Source: Geodermatophilus pulveris
GTDB taxonomy: Bacteria > Actinomycetota > Actinomycetes > Mycobacteriales > Geodermatophilaceae
Assembly: GCF_900188375.1 (NCBI RefSeq)
Contig: NZ_FZOO01000001.1
Span: 62,001-126,000 of the forward strand
DNA length: 64,000 nt
Direction of reading: 5' to 3'
A program made the translations under genes and the position numbers. Below are positions 33,442 to 42,387 of the stretch, piece after piece. Every line of letters begins with the position of its first letter. The first letter of the stretch is position 1. Below the pieces are notes generated by a model. It was given only the letters and a program-made list of their open reading frames with translations. It was not told the origin of the DNA and searched no databases.

Positions 33442-34427
33442 CCGGTGGAGCGAGCCCGGGTTTCGCGCGCGGGCGGCGGCTGCGGTCGACGCCCGCGCTG
33501 CGGCGGCTCACCGCGCAGACCCGGCTGGACCCCGCGGACCTGGTGCTGCCGGTGTTCGTCAAGGAGGGCCTGGCGGAGCCGCAGCCGATCGGGTCCATGC
33601 CGGGCGTCGTCCAGCACACTCCCGACTCGCTGCGCAAGGCCGCGCACGAGGCGGCCGAGGCCGGCGTCGGCGGGCTGATCCTGTTCGGCGTCCCCGCGGA
33701 GAAGGACGCCGCGGGCTCGCAGGCCGACGCCGCCGACGGCGTGGTCAACGTGGCCCTGCAGCAGCTGCGGGCCGACCTCGGCGACGAGCTGGTGCTCATG
33801 GCCGACCTGTGCCTGTGCGAGTACACCGACCACGGCCACTGCGGGGTGGTCACCCCGGCCGGCGTCGTCGACAACGACCCGACGCTGGACCGCTACGCCG
33901 CCGTCGCGATCGCCCAGGCCCAGGCCGGGGCGCACCTGATCGCCCCCAGCGGGATGATGGACGGCCAGGTCGCGGCCATCCGCCGGGCGCTGGACGGCGC
34001 CGCGTACACCGAGACGCCGATCCTGGCCTACGCCGCCAAGTACGCTTCCGGCTTCTACGGTCCCTTCCGCGAGGCGGCCGAGGGGGCGCCGCAGTTCGGC
34101 GACCGCTCCAGCTACCAGATGGACCCGCCCAACGCCGACGAGGCGCTGCGCGAGGTGCGCCAGGACCTCGCCGAGGGCGCGGACGCGGTCATGGTCAAGC
34201 CGGCGCTGCCCTACCTGGACATCGTGGCCCGGGTGGCCGACGCCGTCGACGTCCCGGTCAGCGCCTACCAGGTGAGCGGCGAGTACGCGATGGTCGAGGC
34301 GGCCGCCGCCCACGGCTGGATCGACCGGCGGCGCGCGGTCCTGGAGACGCTCACCGCCATCCGGCGGGCCGGGGCGGGCACCGTGCTGACCTACTGGGCG
34401 GTGGAGGCCGCCCGCTGGCTGCGGTGA
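33438..34427 (+). CDS. hemB: Delta-aminolevulinic acid dehydratase (porphobilinogen synthase)
   Basis: HemB condenses two 5-aminolevulinates to porphobilinogen. The 329-residue protein carries the metal-binding cysteine cluster [14 protein letters not shown] (zinc type), the catalytic lysine in [17 protein letters not shown] and the Schiff-base lysine in [24 protein letters not shown] and SGEYAMV are also conserved. GTG 33438 overlaps the hemD stop. The length equals that of the family. The next gene overlaps by four bases, continuing the heme operon. Confidence 0.97.
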   Translation: MTGGASPGFARGRRLRSTPALRRLTAQTRLDPADLVLPVFVKEGLAEPQPIGSMPGVVQHTPDSLRKAAHEAAEAGVGGLILFGVPAEKDAAGSQADAADGVVNVALQQLRADLGDELVLMADLCLCEYTDHGHCGVVTPAGVVDNDPTLDRYAAVAIAQAQAGAHLIAPSGMMDGQVAAIRRALDGAAYTETPILAYAAKYASGFYGPFREAAEGAPQFGDRSSYQMDPPNADEALREVRQDLAEGADAVMVKPALPYLDIVARVADAVDVPVSAYQVSGEYAMVEAAAAHGWIDRRRAVLETLTAIRRAGAGTVLTYWAVEAARWLR

Positions 34428-34912
34428 CCCACCACGTCGAGCCCGGGGGTTCCTGGCGGCCGGTCCGGCTGGCCGCGGGGGTGTGGGTGGCCCTGGTCGT
34501 CCTGGAGCTGGTGCTGCCGGGGTCGTGGGTGCCCTCCCTGGTGCTCACCCTCGCGGCGGGCGCCCTCGGCGGTGCCCTCGGCCACACGCTCATGCTGCGG
34601 CGGACCCGCACGCTCCGGCTGGACGACGCAGCGCTCACGGTCGGCCGGGAGCGCGTGCGGCTGGCGCACGTGGACGCCGGCCACCTGCGCGCCGTCCTCG
34701 CCGGCACGGCCGGGGCCGACGCCGGTGCCCCGCTGCTCGGCGGGGCGTCGTCGCTGCCGCGGGGCCGGGCCGCCCTGCCGCTGCGGCTGACCGACGGGCG
34801 CACCGTGCTGGTGCCCACGCGCGACCCGGCCGCGCTGACCCGGGCGCTGCTCGCCGGAGTGCCGGACACCACCGACCGGCCACCCGGCCGGAGGGGGACA
34901 CTGGGGTCGTGA
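34424..34912 (+). CDS. Two-helix membrane protein in the heme operon
   Basis: A 162-residue protein with two hydrophobic helices (about residues 13-55, [18 protein letters not shown] and the following segment), then a soluble part with [16 protein letters not shown] and a [14 protein letters not shown] end. The layout recalls DUF3093-type proteins, but I am not certain. It is coupled to hemB and hemL by GTGA overlaps on both sides, so it is made with the heme enzymes and could help to anchor or regulate them; that is inference. Confidence 0.65.
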   Translation: MTHHVEPGGSWRPVRLAAGVWVALVVLELVLPGSWVPSLVLTLAAGALGGALGHTLMLRRTRTLRLDDAALTVGRERVRLAHVDAGHLRAVLAGTAGADAGAPLLGGASSLPRGRAALPLRLTDGRTVLVPTRDPAALTRALLAGVPDTTDRPPGRRGTLGS

Positions 34913-36294
34913 CCTCGCTGGACAGCCCCCCGTACGCCTACGAGGCCCCGGCGTCGGCCGGCCTGTTCACCCGCGCCCGGCGGGTCACCCCCGGCGGTGT
35001 GAACAGCCCCGTGCGCGCCTTCGGCGCCGTCGGCGGCACGCCGCGCTTCATGGCACAGGGGCAGGGCGCCTGGCTCACCGACGCCGACGGCCGCCGCTAC
35101 GTCGACCTGGTCGCCTCCTGGGGGCCGCTGATCCTCGGCCACGCCCACCCGGCCGTCGTCGAGGCGGTCACCGCCGCGGCCCGCCGGGGCACCACCTACG
35201 GCGCGCCGACCGAGGGCGAGGTCGAGCTGGCCGAGGAGATCGTGGCCCGGGTCGCCCCGGTGCAGCAGGTGCGGCTGGTCAACTCCGGCACCGAGGCCGT
35301 CCTGTCCGCCGTCCGGCTGGCCCGCGGGGTCACCGGCCGCCGGCTGGTCGTCAAGTTCGCCGGCTGCTACCACGGCCACGTCGACGCGCTGCTGGCCTCG
35401 GCCGGCTCCGGCGTGGCCACCCTCGGCCTGCCGGACACCCCCGGGGTCACCACCGGCGCCGCCGCCGACACCGTCGTGCTGCCCTACAACGACGCCGCCG
35501 CGGTGGAGGCCGTGTTCGCCGAGCGCGGCGCGGAGATCGCCTGCGTGGTCACCGAGGCCGCGGCCGGCAACATGGGCGTCGTCCCGCCGCTGGACGGCTT
35601 CAACTCCGCGCTGCGCCGGATCACCGCCGAGCACGGCGCGCTGCTGGTCGTCGACGAGGTCATGACCGGGTTCCGGGTCAGCCGGTCCGGCTGGTACGGC
35701 CTGGACCCGGTGGACGCCGACCTGATGACCTTCGGCAAGGTCATGGGCGGCGGCCTGCCCGCTGCCGCGTTCGGCGGCCGCGCCGACCTCATGGAGCACC
35801 TGGCCCCGGCCGGGCCGGTCTACCAGGCCGGCACGCTGTCGGGGAACCCGGTGGCCGTCGCCGCGGGCCTGACCACGCTGCGGCACTGCACCGACGAGGT
35901 CTACGCCCGCTGCGACGAGGTGGCCGTCACCCTGCGCGGGGCGGCCAGCGCGGCGCTGTTCTCCGCCGGGGTCCCGCACCGGGTGCAGCAGGCCGGGTCG
36001 ATGTTCTCGGTCTTCTTCGTGCCCGACGAGCGGCCGGTCCGCGACTACGCCGACGCCCGCTCGCAGGACGCCGCCCGCTACACCGCCTTCTTCCACGCCA
36101 TGCTCGCCCGCGGGGTGTACCTGCCGCCGTCGGCGTTCGAGGCGTGGTTCGTCAGCGCCGTGCTGGACGACGCCGCCGTCGAGCGGGTGCTGGACGCGCT
36201 GCCGGCCGCCGCCCGCGCCGCCGCGGAGGTCGACCCCGCGTCCGCACCACCCGCTGAGGAGCCGGCCGACGCCGCCACCGGGATGAGCACCTGA
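34909..36294 (+). CDS. hemL: Glutamate-1-semialdehyde 2,1-aminomutase
   Basis: HemL isomerises glutamate-1-semialdehyde to 5-aminolevulinate with PLP, the second step of the C5 pathway. The 461-residue class III aminotransferase has [14 protein letters not shown] at the N-terminus, [16 protein letters not shown] (phosphate binding), [11 protein letters not shown] with the PLP-binding Asp, and [16 protein letters not shown] with the Schiff-base lysine. The last 35 residues are an Ala/Pro-rich tail not needed for the fold. GTG 34909 overlaps the membrane-protein stop; the stop overlaps the next ATG (TGATG). Confidence 0.97.
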   Translation: MTSLDSPPYAYEAPASAGLFTRARRVTPGGVNSPVRAFGAVGGTPRFMAQGQGAWLTDADGRRYVDLVASWGPLILGHAHPAVVEAVTAAARRGTTYGAPTEGEVELAEEIVARVAPVQQVRLVNSGTEAVLSAVRLARGVTGRRLVVKFAGCYHGHVDALLASAGSGVATLGLPDTPGVTTGAAADTVVLPYNDAAAVEAVFAERGAEIACVVTEAAAGNMGVVPPLDGFNSALRRITAEHGALLVVDEVMTGFRVSRSGWYGLDPVDADLMTFGKVMGGGLPAAAFGGRADLMEHLAPAGPVYQAGTLSGNPVAVAAGLTTLRHCTDEVYARCDEVAVTLRGAASAALFSAGVPHRVQQAGSMFSVFFVPDERPVRDYADARSQDAARYTAFFHAMLARGVYLPPSAFEAWFVSAVLDDAAVERVLDALPAAARAAAEVDPASAPPAEEPADAATGMST

Positions 36295-36929
36295 TGGCCG
36301 CCACCACGGTCGTCCACCTGCTGCGCCACGGCGAGGTGCACAACCCCGAGAAGGTGCTCTACGGCCGGCTGCCGGGCTACCGGCTGTCGGAGACCGGCGA
36401 GGCGATGGCCGTCGCGGCCGCCGACTGGCTCGCCGACAAGCACGTCACCCACCTGGTGTCCAGCCCGCTGGAGCGTGCCCGGCAGACCGCCGCGCCGATC
36501 GCGACCAAGCTGGACCTGCCGCTGGAGATCGACGAGCGGCTGCTCGAGGCGGGCAACGCCTTCGAGGGGCTGCGCGTGGGGGTGGGCGACCGCGTGCTGC
36601 GCTCGCCCCAGCACTGGTGGAAGCTGCGCAACCCGATGCGCCCGTCCTGGGGCGAGCCCTACGTCGAGATCGCCACCCGGATGCTCGCCGCGGTCGAGGC
36701 CGCCCGCGACGCCGCCCGCGGGGCCGCCGCGGTGTGCGTCAGCCACCAACTGCCGATCTGGACGCTGCGGCTGCACCTGGAGGGACGCCGCTTCGCGCAC
36801 GACCCGCGCCGCCGCCAGTGCGGCCTGGCCAGCGTCACCTCGGTCACCTACGACGGCGACCGGGTCGCCGGGATCAGCTACGCCGAGCCCGCCGGGGCCA
36901 CACCCCCCGACGAGGTGCCCGGCGCATGA
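36294..36929 (+). CDS. Histidine phosphatase family protein (PGM-like)
   Basis: A 211-residue histidine phosphatase: VVHLLRHGEVHNPEKVLYG supplies the nucleophilic histidine, SSPLERARQTAAPI the conserved arginine, and AAVCVSHQLPIWTLRLHL the second histidine region. Such enzymes act on small phosphate esters; the substrate is unknown. M. tuberculosis Rv0525, of the same family, also sits between hemL and the thioredoxin/ccdA genes. TGATG and ATGA overlaps on both sides place it in one transcript with hemL and the cytochrome c maturation genes. Confidence 0.9.
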   Translation: MAATTVVHLLRHGEVHNPEKVLYGRLPGYRLSETGEAMAVAAADWLADKHVTHLVSSPLERARQTAAPIATKLDLPLEIDERLLEAGNAFEGLRVGVGDRVLRSPQHWWKLRNPMRPSWGEPYVEIATRMLAAVEAARDAARGAAAVCVSHQLPIWTLRLHLEGRRFAHDPRRRQCGLASVTSVTYDGDRVAGISYAEPAGATPPDEVPGA

Positions 36930-37501
36930 GGAGGTGTCTGCTCGGCGCGCTCGCGGGCGCGCTGCTGCTCACCGGCTGCACCTCCGGCGCCGGCGCGGCC
37001 GACGTGGCCGACGGCCGCGAGTTCCGCTTCGTGCAGGGCACCCCGTCCGGCGAGGTCATCCCGCCCGCGGAGCGCGCCGCGGCGCCGGAGTTCGGCGGCG
37101 AGACGCTCGACGGCGCGCCGTTCGACTCCGCCGAGCTCGACGGCGGGATCGCGGTGCTCAACTTCTGGGGCTCCTGGTGCGCGCCCTGCCGGGTGGAGTC
37201 CCCGCAGTTCCAGGAGGTCTACGCCGAGGTGCGGGACCGCGGGGTGCGGTTCCTCGGCGTCAACGTCAAGGACACCGACCAGCTGGCCCGCGCGTTCGAG
37301 GACAGCTCCGGCATCGAGTTCCCCTCGCTGTACGACCCGCGCGGCGAGGTGGCCCTGGCGTTCCGGGACTACCCGGCCAATGCCATCCCGTCCACCGTCG
37401 TGCTCGACGCGCAGGGCCGGGTCGCCGCGGTCTACACCGGCGCCGTGCAGCAGGAGGACCTGCGCGCGGTGCTGGACCTGCTGATGGCCGAGGAGGGCTG
37501 A
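36926..37501 (+). CDS. TlpA/ResA-like thioredoxin lipoprotein
   Basis: A 191-residue exported redox protein. The signal peptide ends in the lipobox LLTGC (Cys18), so it should be a membrane-anchored lipoprotein facing outward. The thioredoxin fold has WGSWCAPC (Cys85, Cys88) and the cis-proline in NAIPSTVVLD. With CcdA, ResB and CcsA next to it, the likely role is reduction of apocytochrome c heme-binding cysteines, with electrons relayed through CcdA. Start ATG overlaps the preceding stop, and its TGA overlaps the ccdA ATG. Confidence 0.92.
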   Translation: MRRCLLGALAGALLLTGCTSGAGAADVADGREFRFVQGTPSGEVIPPAERAAAPEFGGETLDGAPFDSAELDGGIAVLNFWGSWCAPCRVESPQFQEVYAEVRDRGVRFLGVNVKDTDQLARAFEDSSGIEFPSLYDPRGEVALAFRDYPANAIPSTVVLDAQGRVAAVYTGAVQQEDLRAVLDLLMAEEG

Positions 37502-38319
37502 TGGGGGAGACCCTCAGCGGCCTGGTCACCGACGGCCCGCTGCTCGTCGCCGCCGCGGTCGCCGCGCTGGTCGGGCTGCTGAGCTTCGCCTCGCCGTGCG
37601 TGCTGCCGCTGGTGCCCGGCTACCTGTCCTACGTCACCGGGTTGGTCGGCGCCGGCGCCGGCGCGCGGTCCGCCGTCCCCGTCCCGGCCGGTGGCGGGAC
37701 GGCGACCGCGGTACGCGTCGACGAGCGCTCGCCCCGCGGGCGGATGGTGCTCGGCGCGGTGCTGTTCGTGCTCGGCTTCACCGCGGTCTTCGTCGCCGTC
37801 GGCACGGCGTTCGGCGGCCTGGGCCGGCTGCTGCTGCAGCACAGCGAGGTCATCACCCGGGTCATGGGCGTGGTCGTCGTCGTGGTCGGCCTGGCCTTCC
37901 TCGGCCGGCTGCCGCTCCTGCAGCGCACCGCGCGGCTGTCGGTGCGCCCGGCTGCGGGGCTGGCCGGGGCCCCGCTGCTGGGCGTCGTCTTCGGCCTGGG
38001 CTGGACGCCGTGCCTGGGCCCGACCCTGGCGGCGGTGTACTCCCTGGCCTACACCGAGGCCACCGCCGGGCGCGGCGCGCTGCTGGGCCTGGCCTACTGC
38101 CTGGGCCTGGGCGTGCCGTTCGTGCTGGTCGCCCTCGGCGCCCGCTGGGCGATGGGCGCCACGTCCTTCCTGCGCCGGCACGCGCGGGCGGTCACCCGCG
38201 TCGGCGGCGCCGTCCTCGTCGTCGTCGGGCTGCTGCTGGTGACCGGCGCCTGGACCGAGATGATGCGCTGGCTGCAGGGCTGGCTGGCCGCCAGCGGCCT
38301 GGCGGAGACCGCGCTGTGA
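37501..38319 (+). CDS. ccdA: Cytochrome c biogenesis protein CcdA
   Basis: CcdA passes reducing equivalents from cytoplasmic thioredoxin across the membrane to the extracytoplasmic TlpA/ResA-like protein. The 272-residue protein has about six membrane helices with the two redox cysteines in SFASPCVLPLVPGYLS (helix 1) and GLGWTPCLGPTLAAVYS (helix 4). A longer loop than usual (about residues 50-82, Gly/Pro/Arg-rich) follows helix 1. It sits in the tlpA-ccdA-resB-ccsA order standard for Actinobacteria (Rv0526-Rv0529). Confidence 0.95.
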   Translation: MGETLSGLVTDGPLLVAAAVAALVGLLSFASPCVLPLVPGYLSYVTGLVGAGAGARSAVPVPAGGGTATAVRVDERSPRGRMVLGAVLFVLGFTAVFVAVGTAFGGLGRLLLQHSEVITRVMGVVVVVVGLAFLGRLPLLQRTARLSVRPAAGLAGAPLLGVVFGLGWTPCLGPTLAAVYSLAYTEATAGRGALLGLAYCLGLGVPFVLVALGARWAMGATSFLRRHARAVTRVGGAVLVVVGLLLVTGAWTEMMRWLQGWLAASGLAETAL

Positions 38320-39989
38320 CGACCACGGCCCCGCCGCGGCCGGCCGCCGCGCCACAGCCCCCCGCCCGGCCCTCCGCCGGCGCCCGCGCCTGGGGCCTGT
38401 GGCTGCGCTGGTGGCGCCGGCTGACCGCCATGCGGACGGCGATCGTCCTGCTGTTCCTGCTCGCGCTGGCCTCGATCCCCGGGTCGCTGCTGCCGCAGCG
38501 GTCGCTCAACCAGAACGCCGTCCGGCAGTACTACGCCGACCACCCCTCCCTGGCCCCGGTGCTCGACCGGCTCTGGGCCTTCGACGTCTTCGGCTCGCCG
38601 TGGTTCGCCGCGGTCTACCTGCTGCTGTTCGTCTCGCTGGTCGGCTGCGTCGTCCCCCGGCTGGCCGAGCACGTGCGCGCGCTGCGGGCCGCGCCGCCGC
38701 CCGCGCCGCGCCGGCTGCTGCGGCTGCCCGACTCCGGCGAGCTGGCCACCCCCCTGCCCGCCCCGGCCGCCCTCGACGTGGTCGAGGAGGAGCTGCGGGT
38801 GCGCCGCTACCGCGTCGTCCGCCGCTCCGGTCGCGACGGCTCTGCCGATCCCGCCGGGTCCAGCGGCATGGAGCTGTCGGCGGAGAAGGGCCGGCTCAAG
38901 GAGACCGGCAACCTGCTGTTCCACCTGTCGCTGCTGGCGCTGCTGCTCGGCCTGGCCGGCGGCAAGCTGTGGGGCTACGAGGGCAGCATCCTGGTCACCG
39001 AGGGCCGCGGCTTCTGCAACGCCTTCCAGCAGTACGACACCCACTCCTCCGGTGCGCTGGTCGACAGCGAGGACCTCACCCCGCTGTGCGTCGACCTCGT
39101 CGACTTCCAGGCCACCTACGAGGAGGACCTCACCGCGGCCTCGTTCACCGCCGACATCACCTACGGCGGGCCGGACGACGAGGGCGTGCCGACGACGATC
39201 GGCGTCAACGACCCGCTGCGCCTGGACGGTGACCGGGTGTACGTGACCGGCCACGGCTACGCGCCGCGGTTCACCGTCACCCTCCCCGACGGGACGGCGT
39301 TCACCGACGTCTCCGCACCCTTCCTGCCCGACGACCAGGCCACGCTGGCCAGTCAGGGAGCGCTCAAGCTGCCCGACCTCGGCGCGGGGGCGGAGGACCA
39401 GCTGGCGCTGGAGGGCTTCTTCGCCCCCACCGGGCTGATGCAGGGCGGCGTGCTCACCTCGATCGACCCGCGGCCGCTCAACCCGCAGGTGGCCATCCTG
39501 GCCTACGAGGGCTACCTCGGCCTGGACTCCGGCCTGCCGCAGTCGGTGTACTCCCTGGACGCCAGCCAGATCGAGCGCGGCCGGCTCACCGAGGTGGGCG
39601 GGGCCAACCTGTCGGTCGGGGAGACGCTCACGCTCCCGGACGGGACGGCGGTCACCTTCACCGGCGTCGACCAGTTCGCCGCGCTGCAGTTCTCGCACGA
39701 CCCCGGGCAGGTGTGGGTGCTCACCGCGGCGATCTCCCTGCTGACCGGCCTGCTCGCCCTGCTCCTGGTCCGCCGGGAGCGTGTCTTCGCCCGCGCCGCC
39801 CCGTCGCCCGGCGGAGGTACCGTGCTGTCCGTCGGGTCGCTCACGCGCGGCGGCGGGGAGAGCGCCACCTCCTTCGCCGAGCTGACCGGCCGGCTGCGGG
39901 CCGCGCTCGACGAGCGCTCCCCGACCCCCTCCGCCCCGTCTCCCGGCGGGGCCACCCCGGAACCGGAGGTCCCCCCGCGTGACCGTTGA
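38316..39989 (+). CDS. resB: Cytochrome c biogenesis protein ResB (Ccs1)
   Basis: ResB forms with CcsA the System II synthase that delivers heme and joins it to apocytochrome c outside the membrane. The 557-residue protein has three N-terminal membrane helices (about 35-60, 90-115 and 195-215), a large extracytoplasmic domain, and a fourth helix near 465-485. SMRTAIVLLFLLALAS-like TAMRTAIVLLFLLALASIPG, LLPQRSLNQ and LKETGNLLFHLSLL are family signatures. The last 65 residues are a Ser/Pro-rich cytoplasmic tail. GTG 38316 overlaps ccdA; the end overlaps ccsA by 11 bases. Confidence 0.95.
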   Translation: MTTTAPPRPAAAPQPPARPSAGARAWGLWLRWWRRLTAMRTAIVLLFLLALASIPGSLLPQRSLNQNAVRQYYADHPSLAPVLDRLWAFDVFGSPWFAAVYLLLFVSLVGCVVPRLAEHVRALRAAPPPAPRRLLRLPDSGELATPLPAPAALDVVEEELRVRRYRVVRRSGRDGSADPAGSSGMELSAEKGRLKETGNLLFHLSLLALLLGLAGGKLWGYEGSILVTEGRGFCNAFQQYDTHSSGALVDSEDLTPLCVDLVDFQATYEEDLTAASFTADITYGGPDDEGVPTTIGVNDPLRLDGDRVYVTGHGYAPRFTVTLPDGTAFTDVSAPFLPDDQATLASQGALKLPDLGAGAEDQLALEGFFAPTGLMQGGVLTSIDPRPLNPQVAILAYEGYLGLDSGLPQSVYSLDASQIERGRLTEVGGANLSVGETLTLPDGTAVTFTGVDQFAALQFSHDPGQVWVLTAAISLLTGLLALLLVRRERVFARAAPSPGGGTVLSVGSLTRGGGESATSFAELTGRLRAALDERSPTPSAPSPGGATPEPEVPPRDR

Positions 39990-40917
39990 CCCGTCGCTGG
40001 CGCAGCTGTCGGACACCCTGTTCTCGATCGCCGTCGCGCTCTACTCGGTCGCCGTCGTCGCGTTCTCCGCGCAGCTGGCGTTCGGCCGCCGCCCGGTGCG
40101 GCAGCTGGTGCCGGCGGGCGGCGGTGGCGCCACCGAGGAGGTCCCCGCCGCGCCGCCGCGCAGCGACCGCTGGGGCCTCCTCGGCCTGGCGTTCACCGTC
40201 CTCGGGGCGGTCGTGCACGCCGGCGTGCTGGTCACCCGCGGCATGGCCGCCGACCGGCTGCCCTGGGGCAACATGTACGAGTTCGCCACCGCCGTCGTCC
40301 TCGTCGGCGTGGTGGCCTACCTGGTGCTCGCCGTCCGCGTCCCGGCCCTGCGCGACATCGGTGCCTTCGTGCTCGCGCCGGTCGTCCTCGCCCTGGTCGC
40401 CACCGGGCTGTTCCTGTACACCGAGACCGGGCCGCTGGTCGCGGCGCTGCGCTCCAGCTGGCTGGCCGTGCACGTGTCCACGGCCATCCTCGGCTTCGGT
40501 GTCTTCTTCGTCAGCGGCATCGCCAGCGTGCTGTACCTGCTCAAGCTGCGCTCCGACGCCCGTGGCGCCGGGGCCGACGGGTCGATCCTGTCCCGGCTGC
40601 CCGGGGCGGTCACCCTCGACCGGGTCGCCCACCGGACCGCGGTGTTCGGCTTCCCCGTCTGGACCTTCGCGGTCATCGCCGGCGCCGTCTGGGCGGAGAG
40701 CGCGTGGGGCCGCTACTGGGGCTGGGACCCCAAGGAGACCTGGGCGTTCATCGCCTGGGTGGTCTACGCCGCCTACCTGCACGCGCGGACGACGGCCGGC
40801 TGGCGGGGACGCCCGGCGGCCTGGGTCAACGTCGTCGGCCTGGCCGTCATGGTGTTCAACCTGCTGTACGTGAACATGGTCTCCACCGGGCTGCACAGCT
40901 ACGGCGGGCTGGACTGA
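39979..40917 (+). CDS. ccsA: Cytochrome c biogenesis protein CcsA/CcsB (ResC)
   Basis: A 312-residue heme-handling membrane protein with eight or so helices. The tryptophan-rich heme-binding motif reads WGRYWGWDPKETWAFIAW (about residues 238-255), and histidines at VHVSTAILGFG and in the last loop (GLHSYG) are positioned as axial ligands in the family. With ResB it completes System II cytochrome c maturation, which would serve the bc1 complex of this respiratory chain. The GTG start lies within the resB tail. A perfect hairpin follows at 40942. Confidence 0.95.
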   Translation: MTVDPSLAQLSDTLFSIAVALYSVAVVAFSAQLAFGRRPVRQLVPAGGGGATEEVPAAPPRSDRWGLLGLAFTVLGAVVHAGVLVTRGMAADRLPWGNMYEFATAVVLVGVVAYLVLAVRVPALRDIGAFVLAPVVLALVATGLFLYTETGPLVAALRSSWLAVHVSTAILGFGVFFVSGIASVLYLLKLRSDARGAGADGSILSRLPGAVTLDRVAHRTAVFGFPVWTFAVIAGAVWAESAWGRYWGWDPKETWAFIAWVVYAAYLHARTTAGWRGRPAAWVNVVGLAVMVFNLLYVNMVSTGLHSYGGLD

Positions 40918-40941
40918 ACGCGGACCCCGTCCGTCACACCA

Positions 40942-40967
40942 GCCGCCCGCCCCACCCGGCGGGCGGC
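40942..40967 (+). terminator. Terminator hairpin after ccsA
   Basis: GCCGCCCGCC (40942-40951) pairs perfectly with GGCGGGCGGC (40958-40967) across a 6-base loop, 25 bases behind the ccsA stop. It probably ends the long heme/cytochrome c transcript. No T-run is present. Confidence 0.65.
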
Positions 40968-41034
40968 GTGTCGGTGCCGCGCCCGGCACGTCCGTGCTCC
41001 CATGTCCCCATGTCGCGCCGGAGGGGGACGCCCC

Positions 41035-41271
41035 GTGGGTAGGCACTCCGCTCCCGAGGGGGCGGCCGTCGACCCCGTCGTCGCCGCCGCCCTCGCCCGC
41101 CGTCGCGGCGAGCCGCGCTCCGAGGGCGACGGCAGCGGCCTCGGCTGGCCGGGGTCGACGACGACGCACGAGGGCCTGGGCTGGCCCGGCGGCACGACCG
41201 ACCAGGCCGGGACGGACGGCGGCCGGCCGCAGCGCCGCCGCGGCTGGCTGCGCCGCCCCCCGGCCGCCTAG
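41035..41271 (+). CDS. Small protein with repeated GLGWPG motif
   Basis: A 78-residue, probably disordered protein that begins VGRHSAPEGAAVDPVVAAAL and contains GSGLGWPGSTT and EGLGWPGGTT twelve residues apart, then a basic end (RPQRRRGWLRRPP). GTG 41035 is supported by GAGGGGGA upstream; ATG 41002 is a longer option. The N-terminal GRHSAPE is a start sequence I associate with many actinobacterial envelope-associated proteins. There is no signal peptide or membrane helix. Function unknown. It follows the terminator of the ccs operon, so it may have its own promoter. Confidence 0.55.
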   Translation: MGRHSAPEGAAVDPVVAAALARRRGEPRSEGDGSGLGWPGSTTTHEGLGWPGGTTDQAGTDGGRPQRRRGWLRRPPAA

Positions 41272-41298
41272 AGCGACCCGGGCCGAGGGCCTCCGCGG

Positions 41299-41505
41299 CT
41301 ACGCGGGGGAGCCGTCGTCGCGCCGGGCGCGGCGCTCGAGCTCGCGCAGGAACTCCGGGTCGTCGTCCGGCGCCACCGGGCGCACGGGCCGCCGCTGCGG
41401 CCGGGGCCGGGGCGCACCGGCCTGCTTCGCGCCGCTGCGCTCGGCCGCGCGCAGCACGAGCACCACCACGGCGATCGCCACCACCAGCACCACCACGAAG
41501 GCCAT
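41299..41505 (-). CDS. Small single-helix membrane protein
   Basis: A 68-residue protein: one membrane helix at the very N-terminus (MAFVVVLVVAIAVVVLVLRA), then a basic, proline-rich linker and an acidic-basic C-terminus (DDDPEFLRELERRARRDD). It should sit in the membrane with the tail in the cytoplasm. I recognise no named family. It converges with the GLGWPG gene (27 bases between stops) and is divergent from the Lrp/AsnC gene. Confidence 0.65.
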   Translation of the reverse strand: MAFVVVLVVAIAVVVLVLRAAERSGAKQAGAPRPRPQRRPVRPVAPDDDPEFLRELERRARRDDGSPA

Positions 41506-41607
41506 GGCGGCCCACCCCCTCGCCGATCGAGCCCGACTGCGACCCACAGTACGTGCGCGGGCGATACTCGGGCGCACATCCGGCGCGGCAGTGGGGAGGG
41601 ACCGGCC

Positions 41608-42054
41608 ATCGACGCCGTCGACAGGCAGCTGATCGACCTGCTGCGCGCCAACGGGCGGGCGAGCTACGCCGAGCTCGCCCGGCGGGTGGGGCTGTCCTCG
41701 CCGGCCGTGCACGAGCGGGTGGGCAAGCTGGAGGCGGCCGGGGTCGTCACCGGGTACCGGGCGGTCATCGACCCGGCGGCGGTGGGGCTGGGCGTCACCG
41801 CGCTGGTCGGCGTCATCGAGAGCGACTCCGTCGACGACCACGGCCTGGTGGAGGCGTTCGCCGCGATGCCCGAGGTCGAGGACTGCTGGCGGGTCGCCGG
41901 CAGCGAGGGGTACCTGCTGAAGGTGCGGGTGACCGACATCCCGGCACTGGAGGCCACCATCAGTGCGTTGAACCGGGTGAGAGGCGTCGCCCGCACGCGG
42001 ACGACGGTCGTGCTGAGCACCAAGTGGGAGGGCCGCCATGGCGGAGAGGGCTGA
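41608..42054 (+). CDS. Lrp/AsnC family regulator with apparent ATC start
   Basis: The 148-residue protein has the Lrp HTH (DRQLIDLLRANGRASYAELA, then VGLSSPAVHERVGKLE) and the RAM ligand-binding domain (YRAVIDPAAVGLGVTALVGV ... VEDCWRVAGSEGYLLKV). In this frame there is no ATG, GTG or TTG between the upstream stretch and the middle of the HTH; the natural start is ATC at 41608, eight bases behind GGGGAGGG (41593-41600), giving the family-typical IDAVDRQL N-terminus. The alternative start, GTG 41683, would cut off the first helices. It overlaps the DUF4229 gene by 17 bases. Effector and target genes are unknown. Confidence 0.85.
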   Translation: MDAVDRQLIDLLRANGRASYAELARRVGLSSPAVHERVGKLEAAGVVTGYRAVIDPAAVGLGVTALVGVIESDSVDDHGLVEAFAAMPEVEDCWRVAGSEGYLLKVRVTDIPALEATISALNRVRGVARTRTTVVLSTKWEGRHGGEG

Positions 42055-42349
42055 CGCGGCGGTGCCGGGAGCGCCGACGGGGGGTCCGGCCACCCCGCCG
42101 CGGGTCGCGCCGTGGCTGCTGGTCTACACGGTGGGCCGGCTGGCGATCGCCGCGGCGCTGGTCGTGCTGCTGTGGACGCTGGGCCTGGACCTCTGGTCCG
42201 GCGCGCTGTTCGGGCTGCTGCTGTCGATGCCGGTGTCCTACCTGCTGCTGCGCCCCTCGCGCGAGCGGCTGACCGAGGCCCTGGCCGCGCGCAGCGCCGT
42301 CCGCCGGCGGGCCAGGGCGCAGCGCGAGGCCCGGCTGGCCGGCGACTGA
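42038..42349 (+). CDS. DUF4229 family membrane protein
   Basis: A 103-residue protein with two hydrophobic helices (about residues 27-47, LLVYTVGRLAIAAALVVLLW, and 50-70) joined by a tight turn, followed by a basic coiled region (RSAVRRRARAQREARLAG). The sequence RLAIAAALVVLLW ... LSMPVSYLLLRPSRERL is the DUF4229 signature. In Actinobacteria the gene is regularly next to menA. Function unknown. It converges with menA, 38 bases apart. Confidence 0.87.
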   Translation: MAERADAAVPGAPTGGPATPPRVAPWLLVYTVGRLAIAAALVVLLWTLGLDLWSGALFGLLLSMPVSYLLLRPSRERLTEALAARSAVRRRARAQREARLAGD

Positions 42350-42387
42350 CGGCGGCGCCGGCAGCCTCTCGCGCGCGCGGCTGCGGC

